Assembly: GCA_029891385.1 (NCBI GenBank)
Contig: CM057227.1
Location: forward strand, 96,477,818-96,541,817
Source: Erythroxylum novogranatense
Taxonomy: Eukaryota; Streptophyta; Magnoliopsida; Malpighiales; Erythroxylaceae
Length of the DNA: 64,000 bases
Reading direction: 5' to 3'
The notes under the pieces are model-generated. The model searched no databases. It was not told the DNA's origin and was given only the letters and a program-made list of their open reading frames with translations. The translations under genes were made by a program, and so were the position numbers. Each line of letters opens with the position of its first letter. The first letter of the stretch is position 1. Shown here in pieces: positions 1 through 11,470 of this stretch.

Positions 1-418
1 CTACAATTATACCCAACAGTAGCTATTAAATAGAAAAATAAAGAACACTAGAATTTAACGAGGTTGGACAAATTGTGTCTACTTCCTCGAACATTAATAA
101 ATTGATATTTCACTATTTTTCAGGAAATAATATAAGTGAAATATTACAAAAGGAGAGGAAAATTTTTTAACTTAAAGAAAGATAGGCAATTTTTGGGATA
201 TCTAACATGGGTGAAGGAGTCTTCTTTTTATATTTACCTAGGAATTTGGAGACCAAAGAAACAAAAGATGAGCGTCACAGAGTAAACAGTTGACCAATTC
301 ATGGTTAAAATGAAACGATAATCAACATTATAAACATTTAGATATACCAACATTAAATAATAATATAACATTCAGTCAAAAGGTTTCTTCAATAGAGGAA
401 TATGTCATAACATTAACA
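1..418 (-). repeat. 3' LTR of the first copia element (partial)
   Basis: Matches 4949-5224 with scattered substitutions, for example the shared stretch gataggcaatttttgggata. It differs from its partner by a replacement at about 240-398: the left copy carries extra sequence that the right copy lacks, so the LTRs have diverged by indels as well as point changes. The terminal TGTTAATG (minus strand) abuts the polypurine tract. The U5 end is outside the window. Confidence 0.85.
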
Positions 419-429
419 ATTCTCCACCT

Positions 430-2230
430 TGACATATTTCACATCTTCAAATCTCTCACAAAACTCATCATTAGTAGTGTCTTCAAATGCACTTTACAGT
501 GTCCATCTTCAATTTTTAGCAATATTGATCAAGTCCAAACAATGTTGAAATTTGATTGCAGTCACCACCTTTGTCAACATATCAACAGGATTGTTAGTGG
601 TATTAATCTTCCGGATTACTACTCCAACTTCTTCCATAACCTCTCGTACAAAGTGATAACGAACATCAATGTACTTTGTCCTTCTTGATAAACTTGGTTC
701 TTTGCTAAATGAATAGCATTCTTGACTATCACAATGTATTTTAACATGCTTATGTCCAATTCCCAATTCATCAAGCTATCCTTGAAGCTAAATTGCCTCC
801 TTCACAGCCTCTGTAATTGCCATTTACTCTACCTTTATAGTCGACAAAGCAATTGTTGACTATAAGGTAGACCTTTAACTGACAGGTGCCTTTGTAAGAG
901 TAAACACATAGTTAGTAGTTGATCGATGTTTATCTAGAACACCAACATAGTTAGAATCACAATATCCAACTAAGCAATGACCAACTTTCTCATCCCTCTG
1001 AAACATTAATCCAATATCTATATTATTCAAAGTGTACTACAGAATCCATTTCACGGCTTGCCAATGCTCCTTGCTTGGATCATGCATATAACTGCTTACG
1101 ATTTATACTACTTATGAAATGTCAGGCTTTGTACACTTCACCATATACATCAAGCTACCAACTGCATTTACATATGATACTTTAGTCATGTACTCTCGTT
1201 CTGCATCTTTCTTTGGAGATAATGATGCACTGAGCTTTATATGAGGAGTGGGCGGAGTACTAACAGGTTTTAACTTTTCATTCATGCCAAAATGTTGTAG
1301 TACCTTTTTCATATATTGCTTTTGAGTCAAACACAATCTCCCCAACTTTCTATCCTACTTATCTCCATGCAAAGAATTTTCTTGGCTTCACTTGAATTCA
1401 CTTAGATCCTTTATTTCAAACTCCTAATTCAACTAAATCTTCAATCTCTCAATTTCTTTTTTATTCTTTGAAGCTATCAGCATATCATCAATATACTAGA
1501 GAAGATAGTTGTAGGATCCATCTTGTAGCTTACAAAAATACACACAGTGATTATATTTGCTTCTTATGTACTTTTGCCCCATCATAACTTGTCAAATCGA
1601 TTAAACCACTACCTCAGAGATTGCTTCAATCCATACAACAATTTTTCAAGCTTGCACACTATATTCTCTTTTCCAGCAACTTTAAAACCTTTGAGCTGAG
1701 TCATATAGATTTTCTCCTCTAAATCTCCACGTAAAAACGCCAGCAACTTTAAAACCTTTGGGCTGAGTCATATAGATTTCCTCATCTAAGTCTCCATGTA
1801 AGAACGCAGTTTTTATATCCAATTAAACTAGTTTCATATCAAACTGTCAAAGCTAACAAAATTTGAATGGAGGAATGCTTTACAGCTAGAGAAAATTTTT
1901 CATTATAAGCAATTCCCTCTTTCTGAGCATAGCCTTTAGCCAACAGTCTTACTTTGTAACAAACATTATTCTTGTCAGGATATCCATCTTTCTCTGTATA
2001 TATCCATTTACATCCAATTGTCTTGTTTCCCTTTGGGAGACTAGCTAGCTTCCATGTTTGATTCTTATGAATGGAATTTATTTCTTCCTTAATGGCTATC
2101 CTCCACTTATCTGTTTCAAAACTTTGGACTGCTTCATGATAAGTGGTAGGAGTTTCATCATTTGCAATTAGAGATGCATAAGCCACCATGTCATCAAAGC
2201 GAGAAAGTCTTTGAATTCTTCATTTTTGCC
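430..2230 (-). pseudogene. copia pol relic: reverse transcriptase and RNase H
   Basis: Fragments in several minus-strand frames fit the 3' part of a copia polyprotein. The piece at 1839-2189 is the RT start, with a KWRIAIKEEINSI block and GCKWIYTEKDG. The RT catalytic motif is still readable as YIDDMLIASK near 1465-1495, directly preceded by a TAG. The piece at 1112-1345 holds LCLTQKQYMKKVLQHFGM and the NAVGSLMYMV segment. The piece at 509-766 is the RNase H tail, with HIDVRYHFVREVM followed by a degraded DMLTK motif. Frameshifts and stops separate the pieces and a 67-bp tandem duplication lies inside, so no functional enzyme is encoded. Confidence 0.85.
1674..1807. repeat. 67-bp tandem duplication inside copia RT
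   Basis: Positions 1674-1740 and 1741-1807 both start cagcaactttaaaacctttg and end with aagaacgc/aaaaacgc. The unit length of 67 is not a multiple of three, so the duplication itself shifts the RT frame. A few substitutions separate the copies, so it is not a fresh sequencing or assembly artefact. Confidence 0.85.
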
Positions 2231-3330
2231 TACTTAATTCAATAGATTTGTGTTGTTGTTGTGGAGGTTCTTGAGCTTGAACCTCTTCTTCATTCGACCC
2301 TCTTCTATTATAGGAGTGTCTTCATCTACTTCATCATTCATTGCTGGGTTTATAATTCTTCTTTCAAACTCCACCTGTTTTGAAGCACTCTCCACTTGTT
2401 GTGGAGTACCATCAGTCTACTTCCCACCTTCAATTATCACCTTTTTTCACAATGGTACACTCATCAGAGGTGACATCTCTACTAAAGCTTATCTTTCTCA
2501 TCTTTGGACATCAAAGACGATATCCTTTCACACCAAAAGTGATCCCCATGAAAATTGTTTTCTTTGCACGTGGATTCAACTTTGACTCTTTAACATGATA
2601 GTATGTGGTAGAGCTAAACACATATAAGAAATCAGAATCTGTAACAGGTTTTCCAAACCTTTTTTCCAAAGGTGTTTTACCACCAATAGCAGTTGATGGA
2701 AGGAGATTGATGAGATAACATGCATATGTAACAGCCTTAGCCTAAAATTCGATGCCAAACCTAGCAGTGAACAACATACACTGAACTTTTTACAGCAATG
2801 TCTGGTTTATATATTCTGTCACCCCATTTTGTTGCCATGTATCCCTGATTGTGAAGTTCTTGACAATATCTTCATCTTTGCAGACTTTGAAAATTGAATC
2901 ACTCATGTATTCCCTACCATTATCTGTATAGAGATGCTTGATCCTTTTGCCTGTTTGAGTTTCCACTATTTTCTTTTATTTAAGGAAAACTTTCAACACT
3001 TCATCCTAAGTGTTCATAGTATACCCCCATACTATTGGGGAAAAATTATCAACAAAGGTCACATAATAGTGTTTTCCTCCCAAAGAAATTGTTTGTAAGG
3101 TCCCCACATATCATAGTGAATATAATTCAAAATACCCTTCATATTATGGATTGCAGTGCTAAATTTCACTCTTGTCTACTTCCCTTTGACACAATGCTCA
3201 TAGAAGTCTAATTTGTAAGCCTAAACTCGTTTCAACAATCCTTGATTTACTAATATCTTTAAAAAAATTCACCTGCATGTACCAAATGCATATGCCACAA
3301 CCTGGTTGCTTCTAGCTCTTTATCAATAGT
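2231..3330 (-). pseudogene. copia integrase relic
   Basis: Minus-strand translation shows the pre-integrase zinc region starting near 3310 (LWHMHLVHAGE), then a damaged cysteine pair (FYEHCVKGK) near 3190-3215, a DMWGP block for the first catalytic Asp near 3105, and the integrase C-terminal part at 2440-2760 (TYACYLINLLPSTAIGGKTP and KTIFMGITFGVKGYRLW). The frame is broken several times. The first Cys of the HHCC finger reads as Tyr. Integrase would insert the cDNA copy; this copy cannot. Confidence 0.8.
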
Positions 3331-4620
3331 AGAAGCTATTAATGGTGTTCCAATAACTACATTACCTTGGTAATAATACAGGTTATTATTTCTTCAAATT
3401 CCTTTCATTACTACAAGTGCACCAGAGATGACTTTCATTACTCTATTTGTTGCATTTATAGTGTAGCCTTTTGATTTTAAAACTTCCACATAAATAAGAT
3501 TCTTTGTCAAACTTGGCACATATCTAACATCTGTCAGAGTCCTGGTTGTTCCATTATGATTCCTTAAGCAAATTGAACCGATCCCATTTGTTGTGCAAGG
3601 ATTGTCATTTGTTGTGCAAACAACTTCATCTTTTAGCTCTCTAAAATTAGAGAACTAATCTCGATTAGGACACATATGATGGCTACAACCTGAATCTAGC
3701 AACTATGGACTAAAAGGCCTTTTTGAGAATGTAACAATCAATGAAAGATCTGAGTCTGCATCTTTACACTCAGCAACATTTGAATTTACAATAACCTTTC
3801 CCTTATCAGGTTTGTTTTTATTCTTCAGCTTTAGACAATCCTTTTTTGAGTGTCCTTTTTCCTAATAAAAGACACATTCATCTTTGCTTAATTTGAGCCT
3901 TGACTTTGATTTACCTTTCTTTCCTTTAGTTTGGCTTTGTGAATGGCCTCTAACAATCAAAGCTTATGTTGCTCCACTTATACGTTCTTTCTTTGTCTGC
4001 CTTCTCAATTCATGACTATACAAAGCAACTTTAACTTCACTAAGAGACACAACAACCTTCCCATAAAGTATAGTAGTTTCAAGAAACTCAAACGCCTCAG
4101 GAAGGGATCCTGGCAACATCATAGCAAGATCTTCATCTTATATGTCACATCTAAATTCATTAAATCATTAACTAATTGATTAAAACTGGTAATGTGATCA
4201 TTTATAATTGTACCCAAAACATAAAAGAAACAAAACAATCTCTTCTTCATATGGAGCTTATTCTGACTACTTTTCTTCAAAAATTTCTCTTCAAACGCAT
4301 TCCACAGTTTAAATTTAGAAGTTTCTTTCAAGAAAGCATACTTTTGCACTCTAGAAAGACACGATCGAATTATACCACATGATAAACGATTTATAATCTT
4401 CCAATCTTTCTCCTCAACATCATCTGGTTTCTTTTTCAATGACAATGTCAAGACTTTGCTAAAAAAGAACATCTTGAACCTCACTTTGTCACATGCAGAA
4501 ATGACTAGTATCATCAAAAATCTCTATTGCAAATTTTGCATTTTTCACAGCAATCCTTACTAGAATAGACAAGCTAGAAGTCGTCGATGTGGTTGGTGCG
4601 ATCATATCTCTAATTTATAT
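3331..4620 (-). pseudogene. copia gag and protease relic
   Basis: The gag core at 4119-4517 contains KKPDDVEEKDWKIINRLSCG, IRSCLSRVQKYAFLKETS and FLKKSSQNKLHMKKRLF, the typical UBN2-type gag block. The knuckle near 3835-3880 reads CVFY-stop-EKGHSKKDC, so the second Cys is Tyr and a stop lies within it. The protease to pre-integrase linker near 3630-3720 has LLDSGCSHHMCPNRD, keeping the DSG motif. Gag would package RNA; protease would mature the polyprotein. Multiple stops and frameshifts make it inactive. Confidence 0.82.
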
Positions 4621-4760
4621 CATCTCTACTACAATTTCTATTCAATACCTGTCAACGAAGAATGCCAATGGCTTAAGGAAAAATCTTTTCTGATGTGGAA
4701 GGTCAGACCATGCTACAACTACAAAGCATACTAACAAAAAACCTTGACTCTAATACCAAT

Positions 4761-5224
4761 TGTTGTGAAATTTTGGTTAATTTCCATCAATAATAACAAA
4801 TTCACCTTAAGCACTATTGCCTAGGTGAATAGAGTGTGAAAAATTATACTAAAAAATCACACTAAGTAAATTCTTAGGAAAGACTGAAAAGGTCACAAAT
4901 GGTCCTACTTAAAACTCAACCTCTTAAACAAAATTTTCCTAGACTTCACTACAACTATACCTAACAATAGCTATTAAGTAGAAAAATAAAAAACACAAGC
5001 CAATTATGCCTACTTCCTTGGACATTACTAAATTGATGTTTCACTGTTTTCAAGAAATAATACAAGTGAAATATTATAAAAGAATGGAGAAATTTTTTGC
5101 CTAAATAAAAGATAGGCAATTTTTGGGATATCTAACATAGGTGAATGAGTCTTCTTTTTATAACTTAAGAAGACTCCTACATCTTTATATTTATTCAGTA
5201 TTGAAATATGTCATAACGTTAACA
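4761..5224 (-). repeat. 5' LTR of the first copia element
   Basis: A 464-bp repeat bounded by tgttgtgaaa on the left and cgttaaca on the right (TG...CA on the minus strand). It sits directly beside the primer binding site at 4746-4758. It should carry the promoter of the element, but no convincing TATA box stands out in this AT-rich stretch. Confidence 0.85.
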
Positions 5225-5709
5225 CACAACCTAAAGAGGGAAGAGAGGTGGTGATCTGATAATCAAAATTGCCAGGATAAACAATGACGCTGACTTGAAA
5301 ATCTTTTCTATGTTGAAAGTCATTTGTATGGATTATGCCATTGTTTGTACATTACCTAAAATACTTGTTATGTTTTACTAGTAATTGTTGAGCTTGTGAA
5401 TGAAAAATTATCACAAGTAGAATGATGTATTCAGAAATCAAATGATTTATTGGTTCTCTTTTTGACGTTAGGCAACTTTGTTCAAATAGAAAGAATGTGA
5501 AGGAATATAAGTACTTAAAGAGCATATTTTAGACAATGTTAAGGTTTACTGGTTTACCCAGAACTGTGGAAAATCTCTCTTTTCTACTATAAGCAATTTG
5601 ACAGTTAGGATTGGATTGGATCACACCAAGCACCAGCAATATACCTAACAACTTCACTTTGACAATTGCTTGTAGCGTTTGCTCCAACTAGCCATTAATG
5701 TACAGGTCT
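5225..5709. other. unassigned spacer between two copia elements
   Basis: 485 bp of AT-rich sequence with no coding signal on either strand and no clear similarity to the flanking elements. It is probably old host or repeat DNA stranded between two insertions. Confidence 0.5.
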
Positions 5710-6012
5710 TATTGGATGACAGAGAGCTAAAGTAGAAAAAAAAAGACAGTTAAGGTATGCAGAGTATGTAAAACACGCAAGACAGAGGAAAAGACTTTTG
5801 AAACTTTTCATTAATTGTAATGTGCTGTGTACATAAAGCAAATAAAAAAACCTTTAAATAAGCATACATTGTAACAGAAAAAGCTAAAGACTAGGCACCC
5901 AGCTATCCACTAACTCCACTAAGTTATTTAAATAATTAATTAAATAAAGTAAATAACAACTTCCTAAATATTCGGTCAAACCATTTCACACGACTTGAAT
6001 GATGTTTCAACA
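5710..6012 (-). repeat. 3' LTR of the second copia element
   Basis: Nearly the same sequence as 14091-14391. It ends in gatgtttcaaca on the right (minus TGTTGAAAC). The RNase H reading frame runs through the polypurine tract into this LTR, as often seen in compact copia elements. Confidence 0.88.
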
Positions 6013-6797
6013 CTCCCCCTTGATTCAAAGTTGCAAACTCCAAGTTGTTCTCTAAAAAACTCATGTTTTTCTTGCGAAAGTGACTTTGTGAAAATGTCTG
6101 CAACTTGCTCACTTGTATCACAAACCTTCAAAGTAATTTCTCCAGTAGAGACAAGACTTCGAATAAAATGATAGCGGATGTCGATGTGCTTGGTCCTACC
6201 GTGAAATGTTGGATTTTTTGTCATTGCAATAGTTTATCTATTGTCACAAAATATTTCTGTTGCATCAATCTGCTTCTGATTAAAATCTGCAAGTAGTCTT
6301 CTTAGCCAAACTGCTTGACAAGCTGAAGAAGTTGCTGGAATGTACTCAGCCTCTGAAGTTGATAAGGCCATCACTTCTTGCTTCTTCGAACTCCATGAAA
6401 TTGCACCAGACCCAATACCGAACATGAAACCAGATGTACTTTTTCTATCATCAATACTACATGCCCAATCACTATCAGTAAAGCCAATTAATCTAAAATT
6501 TGACACCTTTGAATACCAAATTCCATGCCCTGTTGTTCCTGCAATATACCTCAATATCCTCTTTGCAGCTCCAAAGTGAAGCTTGCTTGGTTTATGCATA
6601 AATCTAGACACAACTCCAATAGAGAAAGCAATGTCCGATCTTATATGAGACAAGTAATTTAAACCACCAATAAGACTTCTAAAATATGTTGCATTTTCCA
6701 ATTCAAGACCATCATCACGACACAACTTTTCATTAACATTCATAGGTGTAGCAGCAATTTTATTATTCAGCATATTAAATTTTTTCAAAAGATCCAT
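6013..6797 (-). pseudogene. copia RNase H and pol C-terminus
   Basis: A 187-codon open stretch at 6234-6797 reads the RT connection (MDLLKKFNMLNNKIAATPMN) and RNase H, with LIGFTDSDWACSIDDRKSTS and the ALSTSEAEY block containing a catalytic Glu; ends at a nonsense codon. The remainder, 5976-6224, has HGRTKHIDIRYHFIRSL and ADIFTKSL, the usual copia C-terminus. RNase H removes the RNA template during reverse transcription. This is the best preserved part of the element. Confidence 0.88.
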
Positions 6798-6800
6798 CGC

Positions 6801-7856
6801 TTATTTCTTTTGTGAAATAAATATCCCATCAACTCCTTGTTTCACCTCAAGACCAAGAAAATAATGCAACAGACCCAAATCAGACATCTCAAATTTCTTC
6901 ATCATCCAATCTTTAAATTCAACAACAATAGATTCACTTGAACCCATATAGATCATATCATCAACATAAAGGCATAGCATCAAAAAATAATCTTTACCTT
7001 CTTTCTTTAGATAAAGAGTGGGCTCATTATTACTTCTTTCAAAACCATTCTCTTGAAAATAAGAATCAATTTTGAAGTACCATGCCCTCGGCGTTTGCTT
7101 TAAGCCATAAAGTGCCTTTTTTAACTTGTAAACCTTATCTTCTTTTTCATTAACTACAAAACCTTCAGGTTGTAAGACATAAACTTCCTCTTTCAAATCA
7201 CCTTTTAAAAAAGCAGATTTAACATCAAATTAGTACACAGGCCAATTTAATTAAGCAGCTAAGGCTAAAAAGGTTCTTACTGTTTCAAAGCGAGCAACAG
7301 GAGAGAAAGTATCATCAAAGTCAACTCCTTGTTGTTAGGAATAACCTTTTACCACAAGCCTTGCTTTATGTTTTTGGATGCTCCCATCTGCATGATACTT
7401 TGTCTTGAACACCCATTTGATCCCAATAACATTCTTTCCTTCTGGCAAAGTTACCAAATCCCAAGTCTAATTTTTCTGAATAGCCATTAGCTCCTCTTCT
7501 ATAGCTTTGCACCATTCCTTTCTTTTTGCAGCCTCTTTAAAGCAATTAGGATCTGAAACAAGTAAAGCAGAGGTACAAGTATCATAAATATCCTTCAAGG
7601 ATTTGAATTTCCTTGGAGGAGTTTCAGTTGATGAACTCGATCGTGATGAATCATTGCTTGTAGGAGGAGAAGTATCTAGTGAACTAGAAGTTACTGTTCT
7701 TGAATCCTGCAGTGTTGCAATATTATCTTCAAATACTTGAAGATGTTGCTGCTCAGTTTCTTTATTCCAAATCCATTTAGCATCTTCATTGAATGCTACA
7801 TCTTTGCTGATGAAAATCTTGCCACTGATAGGATTATATAGCTTATATGCTTTGGA
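6801..7856 (-). pseudogene. copia reverse transcriptase
   Basis: The open part at 6801-7196 holds [15 protein letters not shown], the catalytic [12 protein letters not shown] motif with both aspartates, and [16 protein letters not shown]. The upstream part (7197-7660) reads [35 protein letters not shown] and FSPVARFETVRTFLALAA with scattered stops. One TGA/TAA-type stop separates RT from RNase H in the same frame. The serine- and threonine-rich linker between integrase and RT lies near 7610-7720. Confidence 0.88.
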
Positions 7857-8968
7857 TTAAGAACAATAGCCAACAAAGATATACTTCTCTGATTTCTCGT
7901 CAAATTTATGAGAGTGATTTTTAACCAAGGCATAAGCTATACAACCAAAAACTCTTAAGTGGCTTACCATTGGTCTTCTACCCATCCGAGCCTCAAATGG
8001 TGTTTGATTAAGAACAGCTTTTGTAGGAGACACATTTAGGAGATATACTGATGTTGCAACAGCTTCTGCCCAAAAAGAAGTAGGAAGACATTTTGCTTGC
8101 ATTATGCTTCTAACCATCTCTACTACTGTTTGATTCTTTCTTTCAACTACACTGTTCTGTTCTGGTGTATATGGTGCTATAAGATCCCTGTGAATTCCAT
8201 TTGTTGCTGAAAAAGTATTAAAATTAGTTGATACAAATTCACCTCCTCAATCTGTTCACAGTGTCTTTATTAAAAGACCACTTTTTTTCCACAAGTGCTT
8301 TGAACTCCTTGAATCTGTCAAAGGCTTCATATTTATTTCCCAAGAAGTAAACCCAACTTATGTGGCTGTAATCGTCTGTAAACAACAAAAAATACTGACT
8401 ACCACCAAGTGATTCACTACTCATCGGTCCACACAAATCTACATGCACTAAGTCAAGACATTTAGAGGCTCTCCAAGACTTTCCTATAGGAAAAGACTTT
8501 TTACTCTGCTTTCCATAAACACAACCTTCACAAAAGTCAAGAGTTTTAGGTGTTGGTAAACCAAAAACCATTTCTTTTTGACTCAATAATTTCAGCCCAT
8601 TAATATTCAAGTGCCTATAACGTAAATTCCATAATATGGTCTCATTATCTCCACTAGCAATCATAGCATACTGCTCAACTATGGAAACTTCCAGCATAAA
8701 CGTTTTATTATTAGCCATCTGAACTTTAGCAATGACTTGTTCAACTTTATCTTTAATAGTACAAAACCCATCATCAAATAAAATTGAGTATCCACAAATC
8801 ATTAATTGCCCAATGCTAAGCAAATTGTGAGATAGACTAGGAACGAACAAGACATCTTGTAAAATCTTAGCAGCACCTTGACTTGTTGTAATGCTAACAA
8901 TACTTTTGCCTTCAACCTGAATCTTCTTATTGTCTCCTAGTGTTACCTTTGATTTTTTGGACTCATCA
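7857..8968 (-). pseudogene. copia pre-integrase zinc finger and integrase
   Basis: From the right: a protease-side segment, then the HHCC finger (LWNLRYRHLNINGLKLL and FCEGCVYGKQSKKSF), the first catalytic Asp in HVDLCGPM and the FTDDYSHISWVYFL block. Near 8239-8262 two CGA-type codons of the conserved LRTDRGGEF motif are TGA and a small indel shifts the frame. The C-terminal part at 7857-8117 has CLPTSFWAEAVATSVYLLN and SHLRVFGCIAYALV. The coding frame stops abruptly at 8968 where the solo LTR was inserted and continues at 12968. Confidence 0.88.
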
Positions 8969-10439
8969 TGTAACATCCCATCTCCCATAGAAAAGGTTTA
9001 TTGGTAATTTGGGACGGGTTGGAGACTTGAATTATAACGCGGCATGAACATACATTATATAGCCTCTATAACTGATGATTGTTTTGCACATGCACACGGT
9101 ATACATGCATTCATGACATTTCCGGCATAAGTGTCGAATTGGGACCTTTTGTGAAATTGATATGATAGTTGTATTTAAAAAATTATTTGGAGTGGGCCAT
9201 AAATTGTTTTATATTTTTAGGGATTTATGGAAATTTTTCTGGAATTTTTCGAGGTTCTTGCCCGGACCGGAAAATTCAATCGATAGTGAGTGAGCCTTTT
9301 GTACTGAAAAGGGCTGCATAATGGCATAAGATTAGTGGATAAATGAGGTTAGGATAATATTCTAGTGCCATGATTAGAGATTAATTGGAATTAGTACTAA
9401 ATTAATTTGGATTAGGATAAATGATATTTTATTACACTTAAAAGCCAAGTGTCCTTTTGATTTATGGATTTTGTCTTCTTTCATCATCATCCACGATTTT
9501 TCCTCCTTGTGATACTTAAAAATATATATATTGGAAAGCTTTGGAAAGATATCAATCTTCTCTCATCCGAAGCTTTCAATTTCTTCACTTTTGTTCTCCT
9601 CCTTTGACTAGTTCCTTCTTCTTCCATCAAAGTTCCACTTGTCCTTGCTTGCTTCTTCACTAGTCACAGCCAAGTCTTTCCTTAAGCCTTGAGAGGATGA
9701 TTATATGCATGTGTAGAGGAGAGAGCCGTGAGTGTTGTCTAAGTGTTGAGACTTTGTAGCTTGATTAAGGTAGGAAGTGTGGGAGGTTTAAAGGCTTGGA
9801 GATTTGAGAGCTTGCAATTTATTAAGGTAAGGAATAGAGTTGTTTTATGCTTTTGATAGTTAGAAGCATGCATGGAGATCCTTTATACATTTACTTGATC
9901 ATCATAGTAGAAGGTTTGAATGGGTTTAAATGTATACTTAGTTATGGATGAATGAATGACTATACTTCTTATTGATTTTAGCTTGGTTTTGGATTGAGTT
10001 TGTAAGGATAGATGAATGGAAAACTTAGGAAGATCATTTGTGTGGGTGCTGCCAATTTTTGTGTCATTATAGAAGTTTATGTTGTGATGAATTTGTGGTT
10101 GAATTAGAGGTAGGAATGGATGCTTAGTGATGTGTTATTGATGTTAGAAGTGATAGGAGTTAGGGTAATGTTGAAATCTGGAAAATTGGTGTTTGACCAG
10201 TTGGAATGTTTTGATCATAACTTATTGTGTAGGTGTGCAAATGAGGTGAAGTTTGTGCCCAATTAAACTTTGGGATGTTGGCTTCAATTTAGTGTGAAAT
10301 AGGTGTTGTTAAATTGTAATGCTAGAAGGTCGAAAATTTGCATGGAAAGTTACTGTTTTATTGCCTGTGAACAGTAACCGCAAGTATGAGTAATGTGTTT
10401 TGTTGATTTTCTAAATTTATTGGTATGGAACTAGGAAAA

Positions 10440-11310
10440 GGGTCTTTATGAAAGTTGAGGCATATTGAGTTAGCTTTCCATTGCCACTGATCTTGCTAAT
10501 TTTCGAGTTGTATATTGGGAGATATGAACTGATTACTATTGCTTGGTTTTATGCTTTTGGAGAAACCTAGTCAAAGTGTTGATTTTGTGAGCTTTCTGCT
10601 TGGGAGCAATTTTAGCAATTTTTGTGGACTGAATTGGTGTGAGTGATCTTCTGTAAAGTTGTAGAGGAAGACATTATCTTGAAAATGAGATATGGAATAT
10701 AATTTTTAGAGGTCAGAGTTGGGAGTTATGATTTTGTAAAAACTGATCCTGCATTAGGTTAGGAATTGCTGATCATGGCAGTAACTTGCATGACAGTTTT
10801 GAAATGGTTAGAAATTAAATTGGAAATTGAGTTCTTCATGAACATTGAAGTTTAAGGATTTATCTTTTCAGGGGTATAAAGTTCAGATTTTTCTGACTTG
10901 TGTACAGGGAGTTATGCTTGTTATAAATTTACTGCTCAAATTGAATGATTTTAGGGACAGCAACATTGAGTGAATTAATTGACTTGTTTAGCAATGGAAT
11001 TTGATTTTGGGTTGTTCATGAAAGTTGTAGATGACATTGTGAACTTATTGAGCATATTTATGTGGTAATTTTTGGCTGAAGAATCTGAGAGTTATGGAAA
11101 TTTCAATGTACTGTTCTGTTTTAATGGAATTTGAGTAGGCAGTAGCTTTGATGGGATTTTTGACACCCTTAAGGGTGAAATTGATTTTTATGGTCTTCAT
11201 GAGAATGGTAGAGCTTTTCATTATCTTTCCAACAAGCTATGGTTTGTATTTTTCTGATTTGTGTACTAAGAATTATTGTTGTTGGAAATTCGGATGGGAA
11301 ATAGGAAAAA
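10440..11310 (+). repeat. degenerate ~180-bp tandem units inside the solo LTR
   Basis: A recurring pattern starts with a catgaaagttgtaga-like core (about 10452, 10655, 10838, 11018, 11198), followed some 70 bases later by gagttatg-like sequence (10515, 10727, 10910, 11090, 11270). Steps are about 178-212 bp. Units are strongly diverged, but the order of the shared words is constant. The same pattern occurs in the LTRs at 57526-61508 and 32750-42799. Confidence 0.7.
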
Positions 11311-11336
11311 AAAAAAAAAAAAGAGAGAGGGTAGGT

Positions 11337-11470
11337 TCGGTCACTGAGGCGACGACGTCGCCCTAGTGATCTGAGGTATAAGGCGCGTCGCTAGGGCGAC
11401 GCGTAAGCCCTAGCTTGACATAGCTAGTTTAGTCAGCCCGCTGGGAGAGACGTCGCCCATGAGGCTGAAC
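11337..11470. other. GC-rich palindromic island in the solo LTR
   Basis: About 130 bp rich in CpG within an AT-rich LTR. It contains short inverted repeats such as GGCGAC-gac-GTCGCC and GCGTCGC-tag-GGCGACGC. It begins 2368 bp from the LTR start, the same offset as the island in the related LTR at 59028-59140, but the GC-rich words differ between the two. Confidence 0.7.

Larger units (their letters stand above)
1..5224 (-). mobile_element. Ty1/copia LTR retrotransposon, decayed, nearly complete
   Basis: Direct repeats at 1-418 and 4761-5224 are the two LTRs; the left one is cut by the window edge. The element reads right to left: 5' LTR, a primer binding site at 4746-4758 (reverse complement of gactctaatacca, an initiator-Met type with two changes), gag, zinc knuckle, protease, integrase, RT, RNase H, then a polypurine tract at 419-430 (aaggtggagaat on the minus strand) and the 3' LTR. 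LTR ends are TG...CA. The integrase-before-RT order defines Ty1/copia. Coding capacity is destroyed by stops and indels throughout, so it is a relic. About 190 bp of the 3' LTR lies outside the window. Confidence 0.88.

Noticed and set aside
11148..11366. 72-codon frame in the solo LTR, similar to minus-strand 59157-59381
   Set aside because: Shared peptide text (for example LIFMVF) follows from LTR similarity; reading frames differ in length and diverge in the poly-A and GC island.
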